DNA from: an uncultured Pelagibacteraceae bacterium
GTDB taxonomy: Bacteria; Pseudomonadota; Alphaproteobacteria; Pelagibacterales; Pelagibacteraceae
DNA: 43,935 bases
Direction: 5' to 3'
Assembly: GCA_902561015.1 (NCBI GenBank)
Contig: CACENB010000001.1
Span: 66,130-110,064, forward strand
Shown: one piece after another, positions 24,023 to 32,207 of the stretch
Layout of the letters: every line of letters starts with the position of its first letter
Position numbering within the stretch: the stretch's first letter is position 1
Notes under the pieces: generated by a model
Seen by the model: the letters and a program-made list of their open reading frames with translations, nothing else
Database searches by the model: none
Told to the model about the DNA's origin: nothing
Made by a program: the position numbers and the translations under genes

Positions 24023-25414
24023 ATGGTAAAAAATAAAAACAATAAGGCAATTTGGAATAGCCGAATAAAATCAAAGACATCTGCTCTCTATAAAAGATAT
24101 GGGGGCTCAATTAACATTGATAAGAAACTTTTTAAAGAAGATATAATCGGATCTATCGCTCACGTAGAAATGCTTTTTAAACAAAAAATTATTTCTTTTA
24201 AAATTAAAAATAAAATTATCTATGGCCTTAATAAAATTGAAAAAGAAATACTGAATAATAAATTTGAATTTAATAAAGAATTTGAGGATATTCATATGAA
24301 CATAGAAAAAAGGCTCACACAATTAATAGGTGACGATGCAGGCTACATTCACACGGCCAGATCAAGAAATGATCAAGTTATTACAGATTTAAAGATGTGG
24401 ATGAAATCAGCAACTCAAAATATAGACTTAAATTTAAAAAAATTGATTAAAACTAATCTTAAGATTGCAGAAAAAAATATTAAAACTATTATGCCTGGTT
24501 TCACTCACTTAAAAAACGCTCAAGCTTTATCTTTAGGTCATTACTTAATGTCTTATGTTGAAATGTTTACTAGGGATAGAAAAAGATTTTTAAATAATTT
24601 GGAAAGTCTTAATGAAAACCCTCTTGGTGTATGCGCATTAACGGGAACTTCCTTTAATATAGATAGAAAACTTACGACGACAAAATTAGGTTTTAAAAAC
24701 CCTACTAACAATTCAGTAGATACAGTATCGGACAGAGATTTTGTTTTAGACTTTTTATATAGTTGTTCTGTATGTGCAATGCATATATCCAGAATAGCTG
24801 AGGAATTAATAATTTGGAACTCCGATGGTTTTAACTTAATAAATTTATCAGACAAAGTTGTAACAGGATCTTCCATAATGCCTCAGAAAAAAAATCCAGA
24901 TATGCTAGAATTTTTGAGAGGCAAGACAGGAGGGATGTACGGCAATTTATTTTCAATGTTAACTGTGCTTAAAGGTCTACCTCTATCTTATTATAAAGAT
25001 CTTCAAGAAGATAAAGAAATAATCTTTAAAACTAATGATACTTTAAATAGTTGTTTAAAGATTCTTGACGAAATTTTAAATAATTTTGGTCCAAATAAAA
25101 AAAAAATGTTGGAGTTGGCTAATAATGGTTATATTACTGCAACTGATTTAGCTGACTATATTGTTAAAAAACATTCTAAATCTTTTAGAGAAGCTTATCA
25201 AAAAACAGCTGCAATCATAAATATGGCTGAGAAAAGAAAAAAAAAATTAGATGAGTTAACATTATATGATTTAAAAAAAATTGAACCAAATTTGACAGAA
25301 GATGTTTTAAAAGTATTTGATTTAAAAAATTCTGTAAATTCAAAGAAATCTTATGGAGGAACTGCTTTTGATAATATTAAAAAAATGATAATAAAATACA
25401 GAAAACACTTATGA
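24023..25414 (+). CDS. argH: Argininosuccinate lyase
   Basis: Final step of arginine synthesis: cleaves argininosuccinate to arginine and fumarate. The 463-residue protein carries the fumarase-family signature GSSIMPQKKNPDMLEF near residue 285, plus the conserved HTARSRNDQVITDLKMW (about 110-126) and MPGFTHLKNAQALSLGHYLM (about 158-177). It is first in a run with an LptM-like lipoprotein gene and lysA; each junction overlaps as ATGA, so translation is coupled. Confidence 0.96.
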   Translation: MVKNKNNKAIWNSRIKSKTSALYKRYGGSINIDKKLFKEDIIGSIAHVEMLFKQKIISFKIKNKIIYGLNKIEKEILNNKFEFNKEFEDIHMNIEKRLTQLIGDDAGYIHTARSRNDQVITDLKMWMKSATQNIDLNLKKLIKTNLKIAEKNIKTIMPGFTHLKNAQALSLGHYLMSYVEMFTRDRKRFLNNLESLNENPLGVCALTGTSFNIDRKLTTTKLGFKNPTNNSVDTVSDRDFVLDFLYSCSVCAMHISRIAEELIIWNSDGFNLINLSDKVVTGSSIMPQKKNPDMLEFLRGKTGGMYGNLFSMLTVLKGLPLSYYKDLQEDKEIIFKTNDTLNSCLKILDEILNNFGPNKKKMLELANNGYITATDLADYIVKKHSKSFREAYQKTAAIINMAEKRKKKLDELTLYDLKKIEPNLTEDVLKVFDLKNSVNSKKSYGGTAFDNIKKMIIKYRKHL

Positions 25415-25536
25415 TAAAAAAATTTTATCTTTTATTGATAATTTGTCTACTAGTAATGTCTTGTGGAAAACGGGGAGATCCTACCTATAAAGAACCAAAT
25501 TCCAAAATACCTTATTTTGTTACAAAATATTCATGA
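25411..25536 (+). CDS. lptM: LptM (YifL)-like small lipoprotein
   Basis: A 41-residue lipoprotein. MIKKFYLLLIICLLVMSC is a lipoprotein signal with the lipobox ending at Cys18, followed by GKRGDPTYKEP, similar to the CGxxGP(L/D)xxP start of LptM. In E. coli LptM assists LptD disulfide maturation in the outer membrane. Position also supports the call: in many proteobacteria the gene directly precedes lysA or dapF. It overlaps argH by ATGA on one side and lysA by ATGA on the other. The mature part is short, about 24 residues. Confidence 0.82.
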   Translation: MIKKFYLLLIICLLVMSCGKRGDPTYKEPNSKIPYFVTKYS

Positions 25537-26747
25537 AATATGTAAATAAAAACTTTTTTGTAGATGGTATTAGAGCATCTTATTTAGCCAAAAAATTTGG
25601 AACACCGCTTTATTGTTATTCATTAAAAAGGCTTAAAAATAACATAAGTAATTTAAAGAATAATTTTAAAAAAATTGATCCGATTATATGCTTTTCTGTA
25701 AAATCAAATCCAAATACATATCTATTACGCGAAATTAGTAAACAAGGTTTGGGTGCTGATGTTGTTTCAATTGGTGAACTAATGAAGGCTCTTAAAGCAG
25801 GAATAAAGCCAAAAAATATTGTTTTTTCAGGAGTTGGTAAAACTGAAGTTGAAATTGAATACGCCATTAAAAAAAAAATTTTACTTATAAATACGGAGTC
25901 TAAAAATGAAATTTTGCAAATAGAAAAAATTGCTAGAAGGCACAAAACTAGAGTTAATGTAGGAATTAGATTAAATCCAAATACTGATGCAAAGACTTTG
26001 AGCCAAATATCAACAGGGAAAAAAGAAAACAAATTTGGGGTTTCCGATAAAGTATTCCTGAAACTTGTTAACTATATGAAAAAATCAAAAAATTTAAATT
26101 TGAAGTGTTTAAGTGTCCATATAGGAAGTCAAATCTTAGACTCAAAGCCATATGAAAAAGTGCTCAAGATACTTGATAAAATTATAAAAAAAACCAAGTT
26201 CAATTTTGAATATGTTGATTTAGGTGGCGGAATGGGAATTAGTTACGATAATGAAAAGAAAACTTTAAATCTAAACAGATATTCTAATAGTATAAAAAAA
26301 TTTTTAAAAAAAAATAAATCTAAAATTATACTGGAACCAGGTAGATCTATAATTGGTAATACAGGTATTTTAATATCAAAAGTAATTTACAATAAAGAAG
26401 GATATAAAAAAAATTTTATAATATTAGATACAGCCATGAATGATCTTATGCGGCCAGCCCTATATGGTGCAAAACATCAAATTAAACCAGCTATAAAAAA
26501 TAATAGTTATACAAATAAACTTTATGAATTTGTTGGCCCAATTTGCGAGAGCACTGATAAATTTGGATCATACAAAAAATTTCAAAAATTAAGGGAGAAT
26601 GATTTAATCATAATTTGTGATGTTGGAGCTTATGGGGTATCCTTAAGCTCAAATTATAATTTAAGACCTAAACCAGCAGAGATATTAATCAAAAAGTCAA
26701 AAGTTAGTGTAATCTCAAAAAGACAAAAACTTATTGAAATAATATAA
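25533..26747 (+). CDS. lysA: Diaminopimelate decarboxylase
   Basis: A PLP enzyme of the alanine-racemase fold that decarboxylates meso-diaminopimelate to lysine. Lys57 in CFSVKSNPNTYLL binds the cofactor; the substrate and phosphate sites show HIGSQI, GGGMGISYD, EPGRSIIGNTG and the Cys-containing segment GPICESTDKFG and CDVGAYG near the C-terminus. The 404-residue length is typical. It is the last gene of the argH-lptM-lysA run; plsC begins 12 bases later and may be co-transcribed. Confidence 0.96.
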   Translation: MKYVNKNFFVDGIRASYLAKKFGTPLYCYSLKRLKNNISNLKNNFKKIDPIICFSVKSNPNTYLLREISKQGLGADVVSIGELMKALKAGIKPKNIVFSGVGKTEVEIEYAIKKKILLINTESKNEILQIEKIARRHKTRVNVGIRLNPNTDAKTLSQISTGKKENKFGVSDKVFLKLVNYMKKSKNLNLKCLSVHIGSQILDSKPYEKVLKILDKIIKKTKFNFEYVDLGGGMGISYDNEKKTLNLNRYSNSIKKFLKKNKSKIILEPGRSIIGNTGILISKVIYNKEGYKKNFIILDTAMNDLMRPALYGAKHQIKPAIKNNSYTNKLYEFVGPICESTDKFGSYKKFQKLRENDLIIICDVGAYGVSLSSNYNLRPKPAEILIKKSKVSVISKRQKLIEII

Positions 26748-26759
26748 AGTTATCTAAAT

Positions 26760-27461
26760 ATGATAAGAAACTTTTTATTTTCATTTTCTTTTTTTTTAGG
26801 AATTATTTTTATATCAATAATTTTTTTACCCTCACTTTTGTTGCCACAAAAAATTACTTTGTTTGGTGGAAAACTTATGGGATATTGGTCCCAGTACTGT
26901 CTGAAAATCATTCTATCAACCAAGATAGTTATCAAAGGAAAAGATAATATTATAAATGATGAAAAATTTTTCATTGTCTCTTCACATCAATCAATGTTTG
27001 AAACCTTTTTTCTTCAAACCATTTTTAATTCACCAATATTTATTTTGAAAAATGAACTTATGAGAATTCCTATTTTTGGATGGTATTTAAAAAAGATAGG
27101 TTCAATATCAATAAAACGTGATAAAGTTACAAAAGATAATCTAAATTTTCTTGAAGATATTTCAAAAATAATTCAAAATTCTAAAAGACCAATAGTTATA
27201 TTTCCTCAAGCCACAAGGGTATTACCAGAGGAGCGACCACCATTTAAAAAAGGAGCATCAAGAATTTACGAAAAATTAAATATTTATTGTCAGCCAGTTG
27301 CAATCAATTCAGGTTATGTATGGCCTAAAAAAGGTGTTAAAAGCTCTAATAAAATAATTACTGTATCTATACTCAAACCAATTGAACCCGGATTACAAAA
27401 AGAGGAATTTCTTAAAATACTTGAGAAAAAGATTTATAACGAACTAGATTTAATTTCTTAG
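26760..27461 (+). CDS. plsC: 1-acyl-sn-glycerol-3-phosphate acyltransferase
   Basis: A 233-residue membrane acyltransferase that acylates lysophosphatidic acid to phosphatidic acid. An N-terminal hydrophobic helix (about 5-28) is followed by the catalytic motif SSHQSMFETFFLQ near 78, an H-x4-E instead of the textbook H-x4-D; Glu at that position occurs in other alphaproteobacterial PlsC proteins as I recall. FPQATRVLPEERPPFKKGA near 151 is the phosphate-binding motif (usually FPEGTR), again a variant. It ends 4 bases inside the converging dnaN gene. Confidence 0.9.
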   Translation: MIRNFLFSFSFFLGIIFISIIFLPSLLLPQKITLFGGKLMGYWSQYCLKIILSTKIVIKGKDNIINDEKFFIVSSHQSMFETFFLQTIFNSPIFILKNELMRIPIFGWYLKKIGSISIKRDKVTKDNLNFLEDISKIIQNSKRPIVIFPQATRVLPEERPPFKKGASRIYEKLNIYCQPVAINSGYVWPKKGVKSSNKIITVSILKPIEPGLQKEEFLKILEKKIYNELDLIS

Positions 27462-28570
27462 CCCTTCATAGGCATTACAATATAAATACTATCAAAATCA
27501 CTTGGATCCTTTATTAAAACAGGTGATCCTGTGTCATTGAAATATAATTCAATTTGATCACCATCTAGCTGAGACGCTACATCAATCAAATATCGAGAAT
27601 TAAAACTAATTTCTAAGTCATGATCAAATTTTGTCGTTATTGTCTCGTTACCATCTCCACTATTTGTGTTATTAACGGATAAATTTAAAGTATCCTTCTT
27701 TAGATTAAATTTTACACCATCTTTTTTATCAAGCGACACTGAGGCAACTCTATCTACTGAGTCTAGAAATAATTTTAAGTCAACCTCTAATTTTTTTTGA
27801 TTATTTTTTGGTATCACTTGAATGTAATTTGGAAATTTTCCATCGATAAGTTTTGATATAATTATACTATTGTTTAGTTCAAATTTGATTTTTGACTTCA
27901 TATTTGAAATTTTTAGTTCACCATCATAATTTTCTAAAAGAGAACACAATTGGAAAATAGTTTTTTTTGGTAAAATAATTGGCTCAAATTCTATTTGCTT
28001 TTCTAATCTTATTTTAGAAATTGACATCCTGTGACTATCAGTTGCAACAGCAGTTAAATAATTTTTTTCATCAACCTCTGTTTGATGTAAATATATACCA
28101 CTCAAATAATGTCTGGTTTCATCATTAGAAACTGAAAACTTACATTTATTAAGTAATTTCAAGAATTGTTTAGATTTGATTGAAAATTCATTTTGATTAA
28201 AAGTTTCATCTGTCACTGGAAATTCAGAATAGCTAATACAATTAAGATTGAATATAGATTTATCAGATTCTAAATGTAACTTGTTTTTATCATTTAAGGT
28301 TAAATTAATTTTTTTTCCAGAGGAAATTTTTCTTACTATGTCATACATTATGGAGGATGTTGTGGTAGTTTTTCCCTCTTCAAAAACTTCTACATTATTA
28401 ATTTGATGTATAAAAACTATATCTAGATCAGTTGCAGTCAAAATTAATTTAGAATTATCAATAGTTAAAAGAATATTTGATAAAATTGGTAAAGTGCTTC
28501 TTTTTTCTACAACTCCTTGACAATAATTTAATGCTTGCTGTAAATCCTGTTGGTTTACACTAAATCTCAT
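27458..28570 (-). CDS. dnaN: DNA polymerase III sliding clamp
   Basis: The 370-residue beta subunit forms the ring clamp that tethers the replicative polymerase. Start MRFSVNQQDLQQALNYCQGVVEKRSTLPILSN and end SPVLIKDPSDFDSIYIVMPMKG are hallmark clamp sequences, and the three-domain length is usual. Its start overlaps the end of dnaA by 11 bases, giving a coupled dnaA-dnaN pair on the minus strand. Confidence 0.97.
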   Translation of the reverse strand: MRFSVNQQDLQQALNYCQGVVEKRSTLPILSNILLTIDNSKLILTATDLDIVFIHQINNVEVFEEGKTTTTSSIMYDIVRKISSGKKINLTLNDKNKLHLESDKSIFNLNCISYSEFPVTDETFNQNEFSIKSKQFLKLLNKCKFSVSNDETRHYLSGIYLHQTEVDEKNYLTAVATDSHRMSISKIRLEKQIEFEPIILPKKTIFQLCSLLENYDGELKISNMKSKIKFELNNSIIISKLIDGKFPNYIQVIPKNNQKKLEVDLKLFLDSVDRVASVSLDKKDGVKFNLKKDTLNLSVNNTNSGDGNETITTKFDHDLEISFNSRYLIDVASQLDGDQIELYFNDTGSPVLIKDPSDFDSIYIVMPMKG

Positions 28571-29984
28571 TTTCTCTAGTATTATATAATATTTGATTCT
28601 TTAGTCTGTTTATATTTTCTGCCATATCTTTATCGTTCTCTTTTAACCTCTCTATAGTTTTAACTGAATGAATTATGGTTGTATGATCTCTATTTGAAAA
28701 TTCTCGACCTATCTCCGGTAAGGATTTAGGCGTCAAAATTTTTGTGAGGTATATAGCAGTCTGTCTTGGCCTTACCAAATATCTAGATCTTCTTGGTGAC
28801 AACATTTCATTCTTACTAATTTTAAAAAATTTACACACCAGAGTTTGAATCAAATCAATAGTTACCTTATTTTCGTTAATATTTAGTAAATCTTTTAAAA
28901 TGACTTTTGTTTCTGGCAAATTAGGTAGTTTATTATAAATCCTTGAAAAAGATATTAGGCGATTTATTGCACCTATTAGCTCTCTAATACTATTTGAAAC
29001 TTCACGGCTTATAAAATCTTTGATCTCCTTCGAAATCTCTATTTTATCCTTATAGAGTTTATTCAGTTCATTGATTTTTTTTTCAATAATATTTCTTCTT
29101 AATTCAAGATCTGGTTTTTGAATATCAACGACCAAGCCCCCAGAAAATCTGGATTTTATTCTTTCTTGAATTCTTGATAATTTATTTGGAGGTCTATCTG
29201 CAGATACTATAATTTGACTGCCTTTTTCAAGTAAAGCATTAAAAGTGTGAAAAAACTCTTCCTGCATAGCCTCTTTTCCGTTCATGAATTGAATATCGTC
29301 TATAAGTAATACATCAGTGTTTCGGAAATATTCTTTAAATTTTACCATATCATTTGCTTTAATTGATTTAATGAATTGGTACATAAATCTTTCTGCTGGA
29401 ATAAACATTACTTTTTTTATCTTTTTTAATTCAAATCCTATGGAATTTAAAAGATGTGTTTTACCAATTCCAACACCTCCATAAATATATAATGGATTAT
29501 ATTGAGAGAAATTTTCAGTAACTTTTAATGATGCTTCATATGCAAGTTTATTACTACTTCCTGTCACAAAATTTTCAAATCTTTTGTTATGGTCAACACG
29601 GTTGTATTGAAGCAAAGAGTCTTTTAAAAAAGAGATATTTTCACTTTTTTTTAGTGAAAAATCATTATTATTTTGATCATCTAGATTTTTATTCTTTTCT
29701 AAGATTTTAAATTCAATACGGATTAAATCTTTTTTAAAAAGTTTTACAATCTGTAAGATTTGATCTAAATACCTTGATGTTATCCAATCTCTGATGAATC
29801 TTGTCGGTACAGATATTAATATATAACTGTTGAACTCCTCAATAAAATTAATTTTTTTTAGCCAACTCTCATAGACTTCAGAACCCAATTTCCTTTTCAT
29901 CTCATTTTGAATTAATTGCCACTCTAATTTATTTGGTTTTGATTTGTTTAGTTCTGAATTTTTGTAGATTTTTTCCATATTCAT
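28560..29984 (-). CDS. dnaA: Chromosomal replication initiator DnaA
   Basis: ATP-dependent initiator, 474 residues. Domain I is EWQLIQNEMKRKLGSEVYESWLKKI; Walker A is GGVGIGKTHLLNSIG near residue 171; Walker B is DVLLIDDIQFMNGKEAM near 229; sensor and arginine finger regions follow; domain IV has the signature RPRQTAIYLTKILTPKSLPEIGREFSNRDHTTIIHSVK, which contacts the DnaA box. Met3 is an alternative start. The 310-base gap upstream contains repeats that may be the origin. Confidence 0.97.
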   Translation of the reverse strand: MNMEKIYKNSELNKSKPNKLEWQLIQNEMKRKLGSEVYESWLKKINFIEEFNSYILISVPTRFIRDWITSRYLDQILQIVKLFKKDLIRIEFKILEKNKNLDDQNNNDFSLKKSENISFLKDSLLQYNRVDHNKRFENFVTGSSNKLAYEASLKVTENFSQYNPLYIYGGVGIGKTHLLNSIGFELKKIKKVMFIPAERFMYQFIKSIKANDMVKFKEYFRNTDVLLIDDIQFMNGKEAMQEEFFHTFNALLEKGSQIIVSADRPPNKLSRIQERIKSRFSGGLVVDIQKPDLELRRNIIEKKINELNKLYKDKIEISKEIKDFISREVSNSIRELIGAINRLISFSRIYNKLPNLPETKVILKDLLNINENKVTIDLIQTLVCKFFKISKNEMLSPRRSRYLVRPRQTAIYLTKILTPKSLPEIGREFSNRDHTTIIHSVKTIERLKENDKDMAENINRLKNQILYNTRENEI

Positions 29985-30049
29985 GAAGAGTCTAGTAAGG
30001 CTATAATAAAAATTATTGCAACAAAATATTTTACAAATTCAAAAAAAAA

Positions 30050-30113
30050 TAAAATCTGGGATTGTGTAATATTATAAATTAAAAAAAAAAAATTAAAATC
30101 TAGGATTGTGTAA
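30050..30113 (-). repeat. Origin-like repeats 1 and 2 (44-base period)
   Basis: TAAAATCTGGGATTGTGTAA at 30050-30069 recurs at 30094-30113 with one change (G to A at the ninth base). Read on the minus strand each begins TTACACAATCC. The starts are 44 bases apart, close to four helical turns, with an A-rich spacer. Confidence 0.8.
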
Positions 30114-30206
30114 ATTTTTTTTAAATTAAAAAATAATTTTATTATTTTTTAAAAAAAATTTATTAATAAAATTTATGATTGAACACAAAAAGTCTATGTT
30201 ATTTAC

Positions 30207-30271
30207 TAAATCTAAATGTTGTATGAGAATGAATTTTGATTATAGATTTTGTAGATCCTGAGGTTGTATAA
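30207..30271 (-). repeat. Origin-like repeats 3 and 4 (45-base period)
   Basis: Two diverged copies of the same 20-base unit: TAAATCTAAATGTTGTATGA (30207-30226) and TAGATCCTGAGGTTGTATAA (30252-30271), starting 45 bases apart. On the minus strand the four copies share the form T(T/C)A(C/T)ACAA(T/C) plus a trailing AGATTTA-like end. The TTATACAA part of copy 4 resembles the TTATNCA half of a DnaA box. Confidence 0.6.
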
Positions 30272-30294
30272 CTTAAACAACTTATGATTATAGA

Positions 30295-30555
30295 CTAAAT
30301 AATAGATATTTTCTTCGTTATTCTTGAGATATTTCTTGAAGCGTTTTGTTTTTTAATTATCCCAGTTTTGGCAATCTTCATTAATTCAGAATTCAACTTA
30401 GGTAAGAATTTTAGGGCTTCTGACTTATCTTTTTTCTCTAGTAAAAGATTCATCTTCTTTATTGCATTTTTATACCTACTTCTTCTAATTTTGTTCACAG
30501 AAGTTTGTTTCGATATTCTTCTTATTCTTTTAATTGCTGATTTTGTATTAGCCAT
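30295..30555 (-). CDS. rpsT: 30S ribosomal protein S20
   Basis: The 86-residue, strongly basic helical protein binds 16S rRNA early in small-subunit assembly. MANTKSAIKRIRRISKQTSVNKIRRSRYK is the characteristic start, with the remaining helices ending RNISRITKKI. It is short and Lys/Arg-rich as expected. It lies directly before the candidate origin and 51 bases after mutM on the same strand. Confidence 0.96.
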   Translation of the reverse strand: MANTKSAIKRIRRISKQTSVNKIRRSRYKNAIKKMNLLLEKKDKSEALKFLPKLNSELMKIAKTGIIKKQNASRNISRITKKISII

Positions 30556-30606
30556 TTGCGCAGAGGTATAACTTGAGAAATATTATCGGTCAATCAAATA
30601 ATTCAT

Positions 30607-31470
30607 TTATTTTTGGCAGAAAGTACAAAAGAATGTTGATCTATTTGAAATATTTTTTTTTTGAATTAAGCCCTTGCAATCTATTCTTTTACATTTTGAT
30701 CCTTGTCTCTGGTACACTTTGAATTTTTTTTGAAATGAACCTTTCTTTCCTGAAAGATCTTTAAAGTCTCTTATTGATGATCCCCCTCTTTTTATTGCAT
30801 TTTGAAGGACTAGCTTTGAATTTTTAAAAATTTTTTTACACTCTGCTTTATTAATAGATCTTCCCTCTTTAGCAGGATTTATCCTACTTAGATAAAGAAT
30901 TTCACTAGCATAAATATTTCCAATTCCTGATATAAAATTTTGATCTAAAAGAAAATTTTTAACATTTTTTTTTTTGTTTTTTAGATTATTGAAAATATAA
31001 CTTGTATTAAACTTTGAATTAAAAGGCTCAGGACCTAATTTTTCAAATCTTTTTTCAAGAGACTGTTGATCTTTTATTATTTCAAAAAAACCAAATCTTC
31101 TGGGGTCATTATATACTAATCTAAATTTATCGAAAAAAATTTCAATATGATTATGTTTATCAGGTAATTTTGGAGAATTATAAAAACTTGTGTTGGTCAA
31201 AAAATTTCCCTTACCATGTTTTAAAAGATGAATTGTACCACTCATACCAAGATGAATTAACAATTTATTTCTTCCGGATAAAAAAAGAATCAGATATTTT
31301 GAAAATCTATCAACATTTAAAATTTTTTGATTTTCTAAAATTTTTTTAAAATTTAGAGGCACCTTAATTCTTAAATTTCTATTCCTAACTATTACCTTTT
31401 TTATAGTTTTTTGAATTATTTTTTTATTTAATGATTGTCTTACAATTTCTACTTCTGGTAATTCTGGCAT
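30607..31470 (-). CDS. mutM: Formamidopyrimidine-DNA glycosylase
   Basis: Removes 8-oxoguanine and ring-opened purines and nicks the abasic site. The mature N-terminal PELPEVEIVRQSL supplies catalytic Pro2 and Glu3; HLGMSGT and DPRRFGFFE are conserved, and a C-terminal zinc finger CKRIDC...RSTFFCTFCQK closes the 287-residue protein, in the C-x4-C/C-x2-C form common in alphaproteobacteria. It is divergent from ubiE over 32 bases. Confidence 0.96.
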   Translation of the reverse strand: MPELPEVEIVRQSLNKKIIQKTIKKVIVRNRNLRIKVPLNFKKILENQKILNVDRFSKYLILFLSGRNKLLIHLGMSGTIHLLKHGKGNFLTNTSFYNSPKLPDKHNHIEIFFDKFRLVYNDPRRFGFFEIIKDQQSLEKRFEKLGPEPFNSKFNTSYIFNNLKNKKKNVKNFLLDQNFISGIGNIYASEILYLSRINPAKEGRSINKAECKKIFKNSKLVLQNAIKRGGSSIRDFKDLSGKKGSFQKKFKVYQRQGSKCKRIDCKGLIQKKNISNRSTFFCTFCQK

Positions 31471-31502
31471 TTCATACTATATTATTTGTATATTTAAATT
31501 TT

Positions 31503-32207
31503 ATGCAACAAGATCTTCAAAATAAAAAAGGACTAGTTCAAAGTATCTTTAACCAAGTTTACGATCAATATGATCTTATGAATGACTTAATGTCACTAGG
31601 TATTCATAGAATATGGAAAAAAAACTTATTAAATATGATGAATCCCTCTATCAACCAAAATTTAATAGATGTTGCTTGTGGAACTGGAGATATAGCGAAA
31701 ATCTATCTGAACAATGTAGGTAAAGATGCTGAGATAACTTGCGTTGATCCAAATAAAGGAATGATAAATATTGCAAAAAAAAAATTACCTAATTATAAAA
31801 ATCTAAAATGGTATTTATCCTCAGCTGAAAGTTTGCCTGTTTCGAGTAACTCCTTTGATTTTTATACTATTAGCTTTGGATTAAGAAATACAAAAAGTAT
31901 AAAAAAATCTCTGAAAGAAGCATACAGAGTTTTGAAACCAGGAGGTCGATTTTTATGTCTTGAATTTTCAAAAATTCAAAACACTAATTTAGATAAACTT
32001 TATAAAAATTATTCGAAACTAATTCCAGAAATTGGAAAAATCGTTGTTGGAAAAAAAGAGCCTTACCAATATTTGATTAAAAGTATTGAAAATTTTGTTA
32101 ATCAACATGAACTCATAGACTTAATGCGTGAAAGCAAACTTGATAAGTGTGATTATACAAATTTGTCTGGTGGTATAGTTTCAATTCATAGTGGTTGGAA
32201 GATATAA
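31503..32207 (+). CDS. ubiE: Ubiquinone/menaquinone C-methyltransferase
   Basis: SAM-dependent methyltransferase of ubiquinone synthesis (2-polyprenyl-6-methoxy-benzoquinol C-methylation). I start at the Met giving MQQDLQNKKGLVQSIFNQVYDQYDLMNDLMSLG, 234 residues; the frame is open 24 codons further upstream, but that part is hydrophobic, unlike UbiE, and lies over the start of mutM. SAM-binding motif I is LIDVACGTGDIA, and the family signature FGLRNTKSIKKSLKEAYRVLKPGG follows. It overlaps ubiB as TAATG. Confidence 0.94.
   Translation: MQQDLQNKKGLVQSIFNQVYDQYDLMNDLMSLGIHRIWKKNLLNMMNPSINQNLIDVACGTGDIAKIYLNNVGKDAEITCVDPNKGMINIAKKKLPNYKNLKWYLSSAESLPVSSNSFDFYTISFGLRNTKSIKKSLKEAYRVLKPGGRFLCLEFSKIQNTNLDKLYKNYSKLIPEIGKIVVGKKEPYQYLIKSIENFVNQHELIDLMRESKLDKCDYTNLSGGIVSIHSGWKI

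Larger units (their letters stand above)
29985..30294. other. Candidate replication origin between dnaA and rpsT
   Basis: This 310-base gap has no gene. It holds four aligned 20-base repeats in one orientation (see the separate repeat entries), an almost pure A/T core at 30114-30178 suited to unwinding, and a 10-base direct repeat TGATTATAGA at 30237-30246 and 30285-30294. I found no perfect TTATCCACA box. The dnaA-rpsT neighbourhood is a common origin-proximal arrangement in alphaproteobacteria, but the true origin may lie elsewhere; the region must also contain the dnaA promoter. Confidence 0.5.

Noticed and set aside
30114..30178. A/T palindromic stretch as a terminator
   Set aside because: It lies between repeat pairs with no G/C in the stem; an unwinding region is a simpler reading.
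31431..31502. Hydrophobic N-terminal extension of UbiE
   Set aside because: It overlies the start of mutM on the opposite strand and UbiE proteins lack it; the later Met fits the family.
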